64,000 bases of DNA from GCA-2684655 sp045105235 (GTDB lineage Bacteria; Planctomycetota; UBA1135; UBA2386). The notes beneath the pieces were generated by a model that ran no database searches, was not told the origin of the DNA, and saw only the letters and a list, made by a program, of their open reading frames with translations. A program made the translations under genes and the position numbers. Shown here piece by piece: positions 53,312-62,757 of this stretch (position 1 is the stretch's first letter; the number at the start of each line of letters is the position of its first letter). Location of the stretch: assembly GCA_045105235.1 (NCBI GenBank), contig JBGCDH010000002.1:145198-209197 (forward strand), written 5' to 3'.

Positions 53312-54067
53312 ATGTTCCGCGATCGGACCGTTTCCCTCGTCATCCCCGCTTACAACGAGGAAGAGACCATTGGCCAAGTTGTGGCGGAGTTCCTCAAGGA
53401 ACCCAACCTCGACGAGATCCTCGTTGTCGACAACAACTGCAGCGACCAGACCGCGGAGATCGCCGCCAAGGCCGGAGCCAGGGTCATCTCGGAGACCGCG
53501 CCCGGCTACGGCTCGGCCCTGACCGCTGGGCTCAACGCCGCGACCGGCGACCTGCTGGTGCTGGTCGAGGCCGACGGCAGCTTCCGGGCGCGCGACGTCG
53601 TCAAGCTGCTCTGCTACCTCAACGATGCCGGCATGGTCATGGGCACGCGCACAACCCGCCAGATGGTCGAGCAAGGCGCGAACATGCGCTTCATGCTTCG
53701 CTGGGGCAACGTCTTCATGGCGAAGTTCCTGCAGGTGTGCTGGATGCGGCCATCGGAGCCTCGCTTTACCGACGTCGGCTGCACCTTCCGCGCATTGACG
53801 CGCGGCACCTGGGACCGCGTCCGCACCCGCACGCGCGAGCCGGGCCCCGCGTTCTCGCCCGAGATGATGTGCGCCGCGCTGCAGGAGCGCTGCCGCGTCA
53901 TCGAAGTGCCGGTCACCTACAGCCGCCGCATGGGCGGCGAGAGCAAACACAGCGATACGTTTTGGCGGCAGGCAAAGCTCGCTTGGAAGATGTTTCGGAC
54001 GATCTGCCGCAAGCGCTTCCTCGAACGCGGCGCTCCGATCCCCAAGACCAACGCGCTGCAAGCCTGA
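53312..54067 (+). CDS. Family 2 glycosyltransferase (DPM1-like)
   Basis: ATG 53312 gives 251 residues: VSLVIPAYNEEETIGQVV (GT-A fold start), EILVVDNNCSDQTAEIA, and LVEADGSFRARDVVKLL as the metal-binding region. It resembles dolichyl/undecaprenyl-phosphate sugar transferases, which use a nucleotide sugar and a polyprenyl phosphate. No transmembrane segment is evident. The stop touches the next start (TGATG at 54065-54069), linking it to the methyltransferase, probably for a modified glycan. Confidence 0.85.
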   Translation: MFRDRTVSLVIPAYNEEETIGQVVAEFLKEPNLDEILVVDNNCSDQTAEIAAKAGARVISETAPGYGSALTAGLNAATGDLLVLVEADGSFRARDVVKLLCYLNDAGMVMGTRTTRQMVEQGANMRFMLRWGNVFMAKFLQVCWMRPSEPRFTDVGCTFRALTRGTWDRVRTRTREPGPAFSPEMMCAALQERCRVIEVPVTYSRRMGGESKHSDTFWRQAKLAWKMFRTICRKRFLERGAPIPKTNALQA

Positions 54068-55047
54068 TGACTGCTTCCCATTCTGAGAGTCCCATCGAGA
54101 ACGGTGACAGCGGCAGCGGCGGCGGCGGCAGTCTCGACGGCGGCAGTCTCGGCGGCGAAGTCGTGGCGATTGAGCATTGCCAGGTGTGCAAGAGCGAGCG
54201 GCGCGAGGTCAAGTTCACCGATGGCCCCTACACCGTCTACACCTGCAGCGACTGCGGCCTGGTCTACGTGACGCCGCGGCTGAGCGGACAGGCGCTGCTG
54301 GACGTCTACGGCGACGGCTACTGGAAGAGCGACAACCCGAAAGAACGCGGCTACGCCGACTACGCCAAGGAGGCGACGCTCTACCTCAAGACCTACAGAA
54401 AGCGCATGAAGCTGGTGTCGCGTCACCTGCCCGAACGCGCCCGCATCCTCGACGTTGGCTGCGCCGCCGGCTACTTCCTGCGGGTGGCGCAGGAGCACGG
54501 CCACGACGTGCACGGCATGGAGCTCGGACCGATCGTCAAAGAGGCCATCGCGTCGCTGGGCGAAGACCGCATCTTCCACGGCCTGCTCGCCGACGCCATC
54601 CAGGCGCGCAACTGGCAGGACGGCTCGTTTGACATGGTCACGATCTGGGACGTCATCGAGCACGTCCCCGATCCCCAGGAGCTGCTCGCCGACATCCGTC
54701 GGCTGATCAAACCCGGTGGCTGCCTGCTGCTAGAAACCCAAAACGTCGCCTCACGCATGGCCGAACGACTCGGCAAACGCTGGCACCACTACAAGCACGA
54801 CGAGCACCTCTACCATTTTCGGCCGGAGACGATCCGGCGGCTGCTCGACGAGTGCGGCTTCGACGTTGTCGACATCGGCTCGGCCTACGCCGGCAAGTAT
54901 GTCTCGTTCGGCTTCCTCGCCGAGCGCGCCGGGCGGCTGGGCAAGCTGGCCGGGATCGCCGCCAAGCCGCTGATGCTGCTCAAGCCGATGAACCTCTACA
55001 TCAACCCGCAGGACGAGATCATCGTCATCGCGCGGCCGCGGGCGTAG
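54067..55047 (+). CDS. Class I SAM-dependent methyltransferase with N-terminal zinc ribbon
   Basis: The 326-residue protein starts with a Gly/Ser linker, then a zinc ribbon (HCQVCKSERREV and YTCSDCGLVYV, about 37-65), and a Rossmann methyltransferase domain with motif I RILDVGCAAGYFLRVA (about 128-143), then MVTIWDVIEHVPDPQELLAD. The same architecture (zinc ribbon plus Methyltransf_23-like domain) is common among sugar or cell-surface-glycan methyltransferases. It is translationally coupled to the glycosyltransferase. Confidence 0.85.
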   Translation: MTASHSESPIENGDSGSGGGGSLDGGSLGGEVVAIEHCQVCKSERREVKFTDGPYTVYTCSDCGLVYVTPRLSGQALLDVYGDGYWKSDNPKERGYADYAKEATLYLKTYRKRMKLVSRHLPERARILDVGCAAGYFLRVAQEHGHDVHGMELGPIVKEAIASLGEDRIFHGLLADAIQARNWQDGSFDMVTIWDVIEHVPDPQELLADIRRLIKPGGCLLLETQNVASRMAERLGKRWHHYKHDEHLYHFRPETIRRLLDECGFDVVDIGSAYAGKYVSFGFLAERAGRLGKLAGIAAKPLMLLKPMNLYINPQDEIIVIARPRA

Positions 55048-55264
55048 CAAGCGCCTGCCAGACACCTGGCCGCGAGCCCGGCATGTGCGACTCGTTGCCG
55101 GAGCCGAGCCCGGCGAGCCGCGACTTGGGGCCCTGCGGCCCGTTGGCCGCGACTTGGAGCTCTGCTGCCAGTCGCCCGCGAGGCCAGTCGTCCGGCGAAA
55201 TACGGCCTGCGGCCTTTGCCGCGCTAGGAGGCGCCTGCGGCCTTTGGCCGCGAGCCGGCCTCTA

Positions 55265-57772
55265 CTACTTGGCGCCGGCGTCTTCGACAGAAGCGGACTC
55301 GGGATCGCCGTCGACCATCTCGCCACGCGGCTTCTCGAGCTGGTAGCGCTTGGCCAGCGAATCCTCGGTGAAGGCCTGCGACAAGCCGTTGAACAGCTGG
55401 GCGAAGTCGAAGTTCTTTTGACTCATGAAGAACTCGCGACGCGTCAGGTCCGTGACCTCGAGCGGCTGCGATTCGGTGCAGACGATCAGGTAGCAGCGGC
55501 GCTCTTCCGAATCGATGACCGGGCCAATCGACTCGTCCTTCTCCAGCTCACCGTGCTGCTGGAAGACGTAGCCAACGGCCTTGCCGTGCACCTCTTCAAA
55601 GCGCGGCTGCTTCGCGATGTCGCGCGGCAGCGGGCCGAGGTCCATGACCTCGAAGCCGACTTCCTGTGCCGCCGCGTCGATCACGCTGGCGTAGTGCTTG
55701 CGCGCTTCTTCAGCGATCTCGTTCTTGATCTCGTTGTCTACCTGGTTGGTAAACATGTTGGTGCGGGTCACCTTCAGGTCGAGCTCGCGCTTCTTCTGCG
55801 TCAGCTTGTTCTCCCAGGCCTGGCGCGGCTTCGTGCCAAGGTTCTTGCGGGCGACCATTTCCTCCGCTTCGGCAATCTCGACCTTGAGGTTCTCTTCCCA
55901 CTCCTTGGTCTTCTCGGCCAGGCGGGACTCCTTTTCAGCCTCGTGCTCGGTGACGAACTCCGGGATCTTCTCCTTGGCGAGGCGCAGCATGGTGTCTTCC
56001 ATGGCCTGCTTCTTGTCGCGGCCTTCGGCCGCGGCCTTTTCGGTCCAGTAGGCGTCGCGCAGCAGCGGCTCGAGGTCTTCCCAAGGCTTCTGCGGCTGCG
56101 GCTCCGACGCGGTCGCCTGGTAGATCACGATCGCCTTGCTTGTGCGACCCGGCGCGTTGCCGATCGAGCCAGCATCGCGCAGGCTGGTCGCCATCGTCGC
56201 CCGCGACCAGGTGCCGAGATCCAGCTCCAGCTTGTCGAGATCGGCGAGGTCTTCGGACGTCAGCAGCTTGTCGGTGTTCTTGACGACAAAGCCGCTCTTG
56301 CCCTCGGTCAGCGCGGCAAACTCGGTCGCGAAATCAAAGCCAGCGCGCGCGACGCGCTCCTCTTCCTTGGCGGCTTCGGCGGCGTTCTCGAGCGCCGGCA
56401 GGGCGGCTTCCGCCTCGAACGCCGTGGTCTCAAGGGTCTTGATGCCGGCTTCGAGCTCAGCGACCTGCTTCTTCAGGTCTTCATCCTCAGGGTTCGCCGC
56501 GAGCAGCTCCTGCTTTTGCTTGAGCTCCGCTTCCTTCTGTGCCTTCTCGGCGTTGGCTTGGCGGCTGGCGGTGTTGCCGGCCTGCAGCGCACTTTGCGCT
56601 TCGGCAACGGCATCCGACAGCGGCTTGAGAACGTCCACCTGCTTCTGGCGAAGCTTGGTGTTGAGGTCATTCATGACCCGCTCGGCCTGGACGATCCGCG
56701 TCAACTCCGCCTGCACGGCTTCGTCTTCGAACTCGCGGTATTCGACGTCGTCGGCATCCTGGGGAATCTCTTCCTTGGGGTCTTTCTCCTTCGGATCTTC
56801 CGGCTCTCCCTCCTTGGGCGCTTCGACCTTCTTTTCGATCTTGAAGCGCGCGTCGCGCTCCTGGTCGTAGACCGAGCGGAGCTGGTCTTCCTCGATCGTG
56901 AAGTCCTTGAGCACGCCATCGGCCCACTGCGACGCATCAAACTGGCCTTCGGCAGTCATGGCGGCAGCCAGCACGAGCTGAACCTGCGGCAGGCCATACA
57001 CGCCCATGCGGGTCTTCTGCGGCTCCGTCTGGTCGGCAAGCCAGGTCTCGAGGTCTTCGCGCGTCAGCTCGGTCTCGGCCTTCATCGCTTCTTCGCGCGC
57101 GGCTTCGTCAAACATGGCGACGCGGAACGTCGCCTTCTCGCGGTCGCGCAAGAGCTGACGGATTACCTCGGCGTCGCTGGTGTCCAGAGCCAGCAGCTGC
57201 GTCCGCACGAGCGTGCCGATCCGCATCGCTTCGGCGACGAGTCGACGATACTCCGCCAGCGACGAGAAGCCGCGCTTGCGCGCGAGCTCGGCGGCACTTT
57301 CATACTTGGCTTGCTCGCGAGCGGTGTCGATCGCGGCATCGACCTCGATCATCGAGGGCTCAACCCCCTCGACGATCGCGACCCGGCGCAGCACCGCAAA
57401 CACATCGCCGAGTTCGCCGTCGTCATCCCCTTCGGCAGGACGCAGATACTGCGGCCACGGCAGGATGCCCTGCGGCATTCCCTGGATGAAGTTGCGCGCC
57501 AACAGGTTGCCGTAGGTGTAGTCGTCCGGAGCCAGGCGGACCCGCTCCCCGGCGACGACGATCGAGGCCATCTCGCGCTGCTCGTTGAAGACGCTCGACA
57601 CCAGGGCCTGCATCGGGCCGGTGATCGAGAACGTCAGCAACGTGAACAGACCAGCCGTGTACAACAGCTTCTTCTGGTGACGGCGGAAGAAGCCGTATAC
57701 ACCGGTCAGTTCGTCGAAATCGGTTTCGGGAGCGCCCTCGGGCGCCTGCGGGTCTGCTGGGTTCGTCGACAT
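55265..57772 (-). CDS. PpiD/SurA-like periplasmic chaperone (peptidyl-prolyl isomerase type)
   Basis: ATG 57772 begins MSTNPADPQAPEGAPETD. One N-terminal transmembrane helix (about 35-60: KKLLYTAGLFTLLTFSITG) anchors an 835-residue protein outside the cytoplasm. The N-terminal SurA-N-like helical part has TARE/AELARKRGF and LVAEAMRIGTLVRTQLLALD. A long charged coiled region (about 290-480, Glu/Lys/Ala-rich) follows, and the C-terminal half has a parvulin-like layout (ILYQAT, LAKEKIPEFV). Catalytic parvulin residues are not clear, so the call rests on the PpiD layout. It probably helps fold envelope proteins. Confidence 0.6.
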   Translation of the reverse strand: MSTNPADPQAPEGAPETDFDELTGVYGFFRRHQKKLLYTAGLFTLLTFSITGPMQALVSSVFNEQREMASIVVAGERVRLAPDDYTYGNLLARNFIQGMPQGILPWPQYLRPAEGDDDGELGDVFAVLRRVAIVEGVEPSMIEVDAAIDTAREQAKYESAAELARKRGFSSLAEYRRLVAEAMRIGTLVRTQLLALDTSDAEVIRQLLRDREKATFRVAMFDEAAREEAMKAETELTREDLETWLADQTEPQKTRMGVYGLPQVQLVLAAAMTAEGQFDASQWADGVLKDFTIEEDQLRSVYDQERDARFKIEKKVEAPKEGEPEDPKEKDPKEEIPQDADDVEYREFEDEAVQAELTRIVQAERVMNDLNTKLRQKQVDVLKPLSDAVAEAQSALQAGNTASRQANAEKAQKEAELKQKQELLAANPEDEDLKKQVAELEAGIKTLETTAFEAEAALPALENAAEAAKEEERVARAGFDFATEFAALTEGKSGFVVKNTDKLLTSEDLADLDKLELDLGTWSRATMATSLRDAGSIGNAPGRTSKAIVIYQATASEPQPQKPWEDLEPLLRDAYWTEKAAAEGRDKKQAMEDTMLRLAKEKIPEFVTEHEAEKESRLAEKTKEWEENLKVEIAEAEEMVARKNLGTKPRQAWENKLTQKKRELDLKVTRTNMFTNQVDNEIKNEIAEEARKHYASVIDAAAQEVGFEVMDLGPLPRDIAKQPRFEEVHGKAVGYVFQQHGELEKDESIGPVIDSEERRCYLIVCTESQPLEVTDLTRREFFMSQKNFDFAQLFNGLSQAFTEDSLAKRYQLEKPRGEMVDGDPESASVEDAGAK

Positions 57773-58087
57773 TGGAGGAAGCCAAGCAGGATACCGAGTC
57801 CGGCCAGCTCTGCGAGTCCTCCCCGCGCCAAATCTGGCCCTTGTTGGCAGCTCGGGACGCCGAGCCGGGCACCGAACGCCCCGACGGCATCGAAGCCGGG
57901 GCGATTCGACACCGCCAACGGGCCCTAAGTGAGCCCTTCCGGAATCCGTCCCGCACGGCGCCCAAAGGCGTTTTCGCGACGAGCAGATTTTCAGATCGCC
58001 CGCAAAGAACTGCCCCGGCCCAGATCGGACCCGGCCCGCCAGATCCGACCCGGCCGGCTTGCCCGCCCTCCGGCGAGCGGCCATCGA
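57773..58087. other. GC-rich intergenic region
   Basis: The 315 bases between the PpiD-like start and the Trm112-like stop show no gene. They contain repeated CCCGGCCC/GGCCCGG-type runs, which are compositional. The region should include the promoter of the PpiD-like gene, but no hexamers are convincing. Confidence 0.35.
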
Positions 58088-58432
58088 TCAGCGGCCCGGA
58101 TCCGGCCCGGTCTTCGGGCCGCCCGCATCACGATCGCCAGCACCACGATCGCCAGCACCACGATCACCAGCACCACGATCACCAGCACCCAGCGCAATCG
58201 CCTCTGGCGACAGCAGGATCGGGATCGCATCGCGCACCGGGTAGAGCCAGGCGCCATCGACGGTCGCGAGCCCGGCCGGAATCGCCTCGGTTACGGCCTC
58301 GCCGCCGCGGTTGCGGATCGCGCCGAGCACGATCTCTGCATTGATCTCCGACAGCTCATCGGTCGTCGCCTCGCGCAGCGCCTGCTTGGAAGCCGGACAC
58401 ACCAGCATCTGGAGGAACTCGGGGTCAAACAT
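58088..58432 (-). CDS. Trm112/YcaR-family protein
   Basis: ATG 58432 gives 114 residues: MFDPEFLQMLVCPASKQALR, then GAWLYPVRDAIPILLSPEAI, the Trm112/YcaR pattern (CP-x-K near the start, YPIRDGIPILL later). The family is small and zinc-ribbon-like; eukaryotic Trm112 activates methyltransferases, and the bacterial role is less clear. The second Cys pair of the zinc ribbon is not seen. The C-terminus ends in Gly-Ala-Gly-Asp-Arg repeats encoded by a 15-bp tandem repeat. It lies about 107 bases downstream of tRNA-Lys on the same strand. Confidence 0.7.
   Translation of the reverse strand: MFDPEFLQMLVCPASKQALREATTDELSEINAEIVLGAIRNRGGEAVTEAIPAGLATVDGAWLYPVRDAIPILLSPEAIALGAGDRGAGDRGAGDRGAGDRDAGGPKTGPDPGR
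58126..58185 (-). repeat. 15-bp tandem repeat (4 units) in the Trm112-like gene
   Basis: Four units close to CACCACGATCGCCAG (plus strand) follow each other. In the minus-strand frame they encode Gly-Ala-Gly-Asp-Arg four times, extending the C-terminus beyond the usual Trm112 length of about 60-70 residues. Confidence 0.8.
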
Positions 58433-58539
58433 CACGGAGGAAGCAGCGGCAAGAAGTGGCCTACAGCAGGATCCGCAAGCGCGCCTGCACAGCGTGGCTG
58501 CGGAACATGGCCCGCAGAACGTGCGTGGCCAGCACAACG

Positions 58540-58615
58540 TGGTAGGGGCGGCAGGGCTCGAACCTGCGACCACCGGCTTAAAAGGCCGCTGCTCTACCGA
58601 CTGAGCTACGCCCCC
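58540..58615 (-). tRNA. tRNA-Lys (anticodon TTT)
   Basis: Read on the minus strand from 58615, the acceptor GGGGGCG pairs with CGCCCCT, the D-arm contains AGCTCAGTCGGTAGAGC, and the anticodon loop CTTTTAA gives anticodon TTT for Lys. The T-arm has GGTTCGAGCC, and an encoded CCA ends at 58540. It is 76 bases, with no variable-arm insert. It lies between frr and the Trm112-like gene on the same strand. Confidence 0.93.
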
Positions 58616-58787
58616 ACGACGGGCGGACCGCAACGCGGTCCAACCGAGGCGGACATGAAACCGCTTCACCCGCGTCAGCGCAAGCACGACGCGCGGCGAC
58701 TGGCGAACGCACACGGCCGGCGGCGGCACGGATCCCGCGCGCAGCCGGCAGCGAGCCGGCGGTGACGACCACCTTTCGCGACCGAAA

Positions 58788-59357
58788 TCAGTCCTCGAGA
58801 ATCTCTTTGGACTTGGCCTTGAGCGCGTCGTCAAGCTTGGCCTCGACCGCCTTGAGGGCCTTGTCGATCTGGTCGTGGGCCTTCTTGAGCTGGTCCTCGG
58901 TCATGTCGCCGTCCTTCTTCATCTGTTCGGCGTGCTTGTTGGCGTCGCGGCGCTCGTTGCGAAGGGCGACGCGGTTGTGCTCGACCAGCTCCTTGACCTT
59001 GACGACGAGCTTCTGACGCTGCTCCCCGCTCAGCGGCGGCATGATCAGGCGAAGCGCCTTGCCGTCGGACTGCGGGTTGAGGCCGAGGTCCGACTTTTGG
59101 ATGGCCTTCTCGACTTCCTTGATGACTTCGGGCGAGCCGTCGAACGGCTTGATCATCAGCTGCCGGGGCTCCGGCACGGAAATGTGCGCGACCTGATTGA
59201 GCGGCGTCGGCGAGCCGTAGTAGTCGACGCGGATGGTATCGACGAGCGCAGGCGAAGCCCGGCCCGTGCGGATGCCGCTCAACTGGTCCCGCAGGTGCTG
59301 CTGCGTCTTCGCAGTCTTCTCCTTCAGGTCTTCGAGAATGAGGTCGTAGGGTTCCAT
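58788..59357 (-). CDS. frr: Ribosome recycling factor
   Basis: The 189-residue protein matches Frr in length and key segments: RTGRASPALVDTIRVDYYGS, TPLNQVAHISVPEPRQL, IKPFDGSPEVIKEVEKAI and LVKVKELVEHNRVALRNERR. With EF-G it splits post-termination ribosomes. It is the fourth gene in the conserved order rpsB-tsf-pyrH-frr, all on the minus strand here. Confidence 0.95.
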   Translation of the reverse strand: MEPYDLILEDLKEKTAKTQQHLRDQLSGIRTGRASPALVDTIRVDYYGSPTPLNQVAHISVPEPRQLMIKPFDGSPEVIKEVEKAIQKSDLGLNPQSDGKALRLIMPPLSGEQRQKLVVKVKELVEHNRVALRNERRDANKHAEQMKKDGDMTEDQLKKAHDQIDKALKAVEAKLDDALKAKSKEILED

Positions 59358-59441
59358 TGTGTTATCTCGCGCGGGGTCCGCCGACGCAGTTCGCAGTCGG
59401 CGCGGGTATCAAGCAGCCACAGGAATCAAGCAGCCCTGAGG

Positions 59442-60185
59442 TCACACAACCCACGTGCCGATCGCTTCGCCGCGCACCGCGCGCTCCATGTTCCCGGACG
59501 AGAACATGTCGAAGACCATGATCGGCATGCGGTTTTCCATGCACAGCGTGAACGCCGTGCGGTCCATGACCTGCAGGTCGCGGTCGAGCGCCTCACGAAA
59601 CGTGAGCCGGTCGTAGCGAGTCGCGCTTGGGTCCTTCTTGGGGTCGGCGGAATAGACGCCGTCAACCTTGGTGGCCTTGAAGATCGCGTCGACCCCCAGC
59701 TCCGTCGCCCGCAGTGCGGCGGCGGTGTCGGTCGTGAAGTAGGGATTGCCGGTGCCGCCCGCGAGCACAACCGCGCGCCCCTTTTCGAGGTGGCGGATGA
59801 CGCGGCGTCGGATGTAGGGCTCTGCGACCGTTTTCATCTCGACGGCGCAGGCGGCGCGGGTCTCGACTCCGGCGCGCTCCAAGCCATCCTGCAGCGCGAG
59901 CGCGTTGATGGCCGTGCCGAGCATGCCCATGTGATCGGCCGTGGTCCGGTTGGTGCCCATTTCGGCAAACGCGGCCCCGCGCAGCAGGTTGCCGCCGCCG
60001 CAGACGATCGCCACCTCCACGCCGAGCCGATGCACACGCGCGATCTGGGCGGCGACCTCGGCAACGACATCCGGCGACAGGCCCGAACCACCTTCGCCAA
60101 GGCTCTCACCGCTGATTTTCAGCAGGATGCGTTTGATCTGGCGGGGCGGCTCACTGGCCGCCGCGGCTTCCTCGCGGGTGCTCAT
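59442..60185 (-). CDS. pyrH: UMP kinase
   Basis: The 247-residue protein is an amino-acid-kinase-fold UMP kinase: IKRILLKISGESLGEGGSG at the start, AIVCGGGNLLRGAAF, VVLAGGTGNPYFTTDTAAAL, and FTLCMENRMPIMVFDMF near the end. It phosphorylates UMP to UDP as a hexamer and is often controlled by GTP and UTP. It lies between tsf and frr in the usual order. Confidence 0.95.
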   Translation of the reverse strand: MSTREEAAAASEPPRQIKRILLKISGESLGEGGSGLSPDVVAEVAAQIARVHRLGVEVAIVCGGGNLLRGAAFAEMGTNRTTADHMGMLGTAINALALQDGLERAGVETRAACAVEMKTVAEPYIRRRVIRHLEKGRAVVLAGGTGNPYFTTDTAAALRATELGVDAIFKATKVDGVYSADPKKDPSATRYDRLTFREALDRDLQVMDRTAFTLCMENRMPIMVFDMFSSGNMERAVRGEAIGTWVV

Positions 60186-60342
60186 AGCGTCGAGACTAAC
60201 GCGGGACGCGGCGATTCAAACGCTGCGGTGCTCAGAGATCCTGATCTCATCGAGCAACAGGCATCTGCCGGGATCCGCGAGGTGTCGCCGGTAGGAGCGG
60301 CCGACGACTCGGACGCACTCACCTCCGACGGAAGCCGACGCC

Positions 60343-60945
60343 TTAGGCGCCGAGTTCCATGCGGTGGAAGCGGCGAACCTGGATGTTCTCGCCGATCTTG
60401 CCGACGAGCTCGGTGCGCACCTGCTCGACCGTCTTGCTGTCGTCCGGCACGTACTGCTTGGCCATCAGCGTGTGCTCGCCGAACCACTTTTCCATGCGGC
60501 CGGTGACGGCCTTTTCGATGACGTTGTCGGGCTTGCCGGCCATCGACTCCTTGGTCATCTCGGTGACGATGCGCTGCTCTTCGGCAATCGCTTCGGCCGG
60601 GACCGACGACTTATCGAGGTAGGGAGGCGAGTAGGCGGCAACCGTCATGGCGACGCCGTGACAGAAGGCCTTGAAGTCTTCGTTCATTGCGACGAAGTCC
60701 GTCTCACAGACGATCTCGACGAGCACGCCGAGCTTGCCGTTGTGGTGCGTGTAGCCATAGACCAGGCCTTCGGAAACCTCGCGATCGGAAGCCTTGTCGG
60801 CGACCTGCTTGCCGCGCTTGCGCAGCACTTCCTTGGCCTTGGCAATGTCGCCGCCGGTCTCCGACAGCGCCGACTTGCAATCCATCATCGGGGCGCCGGT
60901 GAGGTCACGCAGCTGCTTAACGGTCTTCGCGTCGATCTTCGTCAT
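60343..60945 (-). CDS. tsf: Elongation factor Ts (short form)
   Basis: The 200-residue protein has the UBA-like N-domain (VKQLRDLTGAPMMDCKSAL) and the core (LVEIVCETDFVAMNEDFKAF), with the TDFV motif that contacts EF-Tu. Classic EF-Ts is about 280 residues; this is the short form with one core subdomain and without the coiled-coil excursion, as in some thermophiles and other groups. It releases GDP from EF-Tu. A 376-base gap separates it from rpsB. Confidence 0.93.
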   Translation of the reverse strand: MTKIDAKTVKQLRDLTGAPMMDCKSALSETGGDIAKAKEVLRKRGKQVADKASDREVSEGLVYGYTHHNGKLGVLVEIVCETDFVAMNEDFKAFCHGVAMTVAAYSPPYLDKSSVPAEAIAEEQRIVTEMTKESMAGKPDNVIEKAVTGRMEKWFGEHTLMAKQYVPDDSKTVEQVRTELVGKIGENIQVRRFHRMELGA

Positions 60946-61321
60946 GATTCTTCTGTTTACAGTTCTTCAGGGATTCTCAGTTGTAGTCGCTCCGCGACTC
61001 GCCATGGGCTGCAGGCACGATCGCCATTCCGCGGGGAAAGCCCATTCGTCATCGAGAGCGCAATCCATCGAGAGCGCAATCCTACGGAGCCCAAAGCATG
61101 GCCAACCGCCTGGTGTCTGGCGCCCAATGAACCTGAGAGCCAGTTGACCCGAGAGCCAGTTGACACCAGAGCCAGCCGGCCGGCATATGCCGAGCCAGCC
61201 GCGCCGCAGAATCGTTGGCGGCGTTGGTGCCGCTACCGCTACGCGGTGCCGGGCGACGTTCGGGCGTCCACCGGTTTGGTTGAAAACAGCCGCGGAACGA
61301 GCCCGCCAGCAGCCATTCCGA
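60946..61321. other. rpsB-tsf intergenic spacer with short repeats
   Basis: The 376 bases between rpsB and tsf hold no gene that I can support. At 61053-61086 a unit close to CATCGAGAGCGCAATC occurs twice in tandem, and at about 61133-61178 an AGAGCCAGTTGAC-like unit occurs two to three times. The gap is long for this operon and could include a tsf promoter or a regulatory leader. Confidence 0.4.
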
Positions 61322-62392
61322 CTAGGACTCGCCGCCTTCTGGCTTTGCTTCCGGGGCGGGCGCTGCCTCTGGTGCAGGAGCCGGTGCCGGTGCAGGAGCA
61401 GGAGCAGGAGCCGCCTCTGGCGCCGAACCCTCTGCAGGAGTGGGCTCGATCGGCTTGATCTCTGGCGCAACGGCAGGCCCAGCTTCTTGGCTGTCGCCAC
61501 CAACGGACACCGAGCCCGCGTGACCACCCGCGTTGAAGCGGCCACCACCGCCGCCACCACCGCCGCCGGGGCCACCGCGACCACGGCCGCCAAAGCCACC
61601 GCGGCGCATGCCGCCACGACCGTCACGCTCATTGCGTCGGCCGGGAGCAGCCTTGCAGCGCACGTCGTCACTCGCAGCCTTTTGCGCATCACGAAGCGTC
61701 GCTTCGTCACACTGTTGACGGCCTTCCATGACGGCTTCCGCAAGCTTGCTGAGGATCAGCTGCACCGAGCTCATCGCGTCGTCGTTGGCTGGGATCACGA
61801 TGTCGGCCAGCGAAGGATCGCAGTCCGTATCGAGAATGCAGACAACCGGCACGTTCATGCGCTTGGCTTCGCGCATGGCGTTCTCTTCGCGGCGCGGGTC
61901 GATCACGACCAGTGCACCCGGGAGACCATGCAGGTCGCGCACGCCGTCGAGGTTGCGTCGGATCCGCTTGATATCGCGGCGGATCATCGACTGGTCCTTC
62001 TTCTTGTACTTGTCGATCGCACCCGTCGTCTCGAGCTGCTCATACTCGACAAGCTTCTTGAGGCGCTCCCGCACGGTGGAGAAGTTGGTCAGCGTTCCGC
62101 CAATCCATCGCTCCGTCACCGAAGGCATGCTGCACTTGGCCGATTCCGCCGCGACAACGGGGCGGATCTGCTTCTTGGTGCCAAGGAACATGATCTGAGC
62201 ACCCGTGGCCGCCAGGGAACGCATGAAGTGCGTTGCCTGGTAGAGGCCGCGGATCGTCTCCTCGAGATTGATGACGTGGATCTTGTGCCGTTTCCCGTGG
62301 ATGAATGGCTTCATCTTCGGGTTCCAACGGCTGGCCTGGTGGCCGTAGTGGACTCCGGCGTCGATCAGTTCCTGGGCAGTTACGAGCGGCAC
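61322..62392 (-). CDS. rpsB: 30S ribosomal protein S2 with a long low-complexity C-terminal extension
   Basis: GTG 62392 is the only start that fits the S2 N-terminus (VTAQELIDAGVHYGHQASRW). The core (to about residue 230) is a normal S2: GTKKQIRPVVAAESAKC, RWIGGTLTNFSTV, ALVVIDPRREENAMREAKRM. The following 110 residues are a Gly/Arg region (MRRGGFGGRGRGGPGGGG) and a Pro/Ala/Glu tail with repeated Pro-Ala. S2 binds S1 and the 30S head; the tail may contact RNA or S1. It heads the rpsB-tsf-pyrH-frr operon. Confidence 0.93.
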   Translation of the reverse strand: MPLVTAQELIDAGVHYGHQASRWNPKMKPFIHGKRHKIHVINLEETIRGLYQATHFMRSLAATGAQIMFLGTKKQIRPVVAAESAKCSMPSVTERWIGGTLTNFSTVRERLKKLVEYEQLETTGAIDKYKKKDQSMIRRDIKRIRRNLDGVRDLHGLPGALVVIDPRREENAMREAKRMNVPVVCILDTDCDPSLADIVIPANDDAMSSVQLILSKLAEAVMEGRQQCDEATLRDAQKAASDDVRCKAAPGRRNERDGRGGMRRGGFGGRGRGGPGGGGGGGGGRFNAGGHAGSVSVGGDSQEAGPAVAPEIKPIEPTPAEGSAPEAAPAPAPAPAPAPAPEAAPAPEAKPEGGES

Positions 62393-62757
62393 GTGCGGTT
62401 GGTTCCTTGGCGTTCTCTGGGTGTCACGGCTTTGCCGCGACCCCGTTCGGATGGCGTATCTTGAAGAAAGAAGGGCGGAGAAGTCTAGGGACGCCCAGGA
62501 TGTGGTCAAGCGTGGATCCGGCAAGGAGTGCGGATCCCTTTGCTCGGCGCAGCCAGATTGGTCAGAAATCCAAGCGGAATCGCCATCGCCGGCACGCCCA
62601 AACGCACATTGGCGTCGCCGCAGCGCAATGACATCCCTCAGTGTTTCCACTGATTCTACCCATCGCTCCCAGGATCCGGACGAGACCCTCTTCCGCCGAC
62701 ACTGCATAGTGTTAGACTCCCCGCCGTTCCGGGCAAGTCAGCTGGGACAAGGTTGCG
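62393..62757. other. Divergent intergenic region between rpsB and a GGDEF gene
   Basis: The 365 bases carry the promoters for the rpsB operon (minus) and the diguanylate cyclase gene (plus). A small inverted repeat CACT-GCAT-AGTG lies at about 62700-62711. No gene is seen, and no S2-leader structure could be assigned by eye. Confidence 0.35.

Noticed and set aside
58126..58185. The tandem 15-bp array as a CRISPR or attachment site.
   Set aside because: Units are contiguous without spacers and lie in a coding frame; no cas genes or integrase are present.
58540..58615. A protein-like frame reading GGVAQSVEQRPFKPVVAGSS across 58530-58620.
   Set aside because: It is the well-known translation artefact of a tRNA gene, here tRNA-Lys(TTT).
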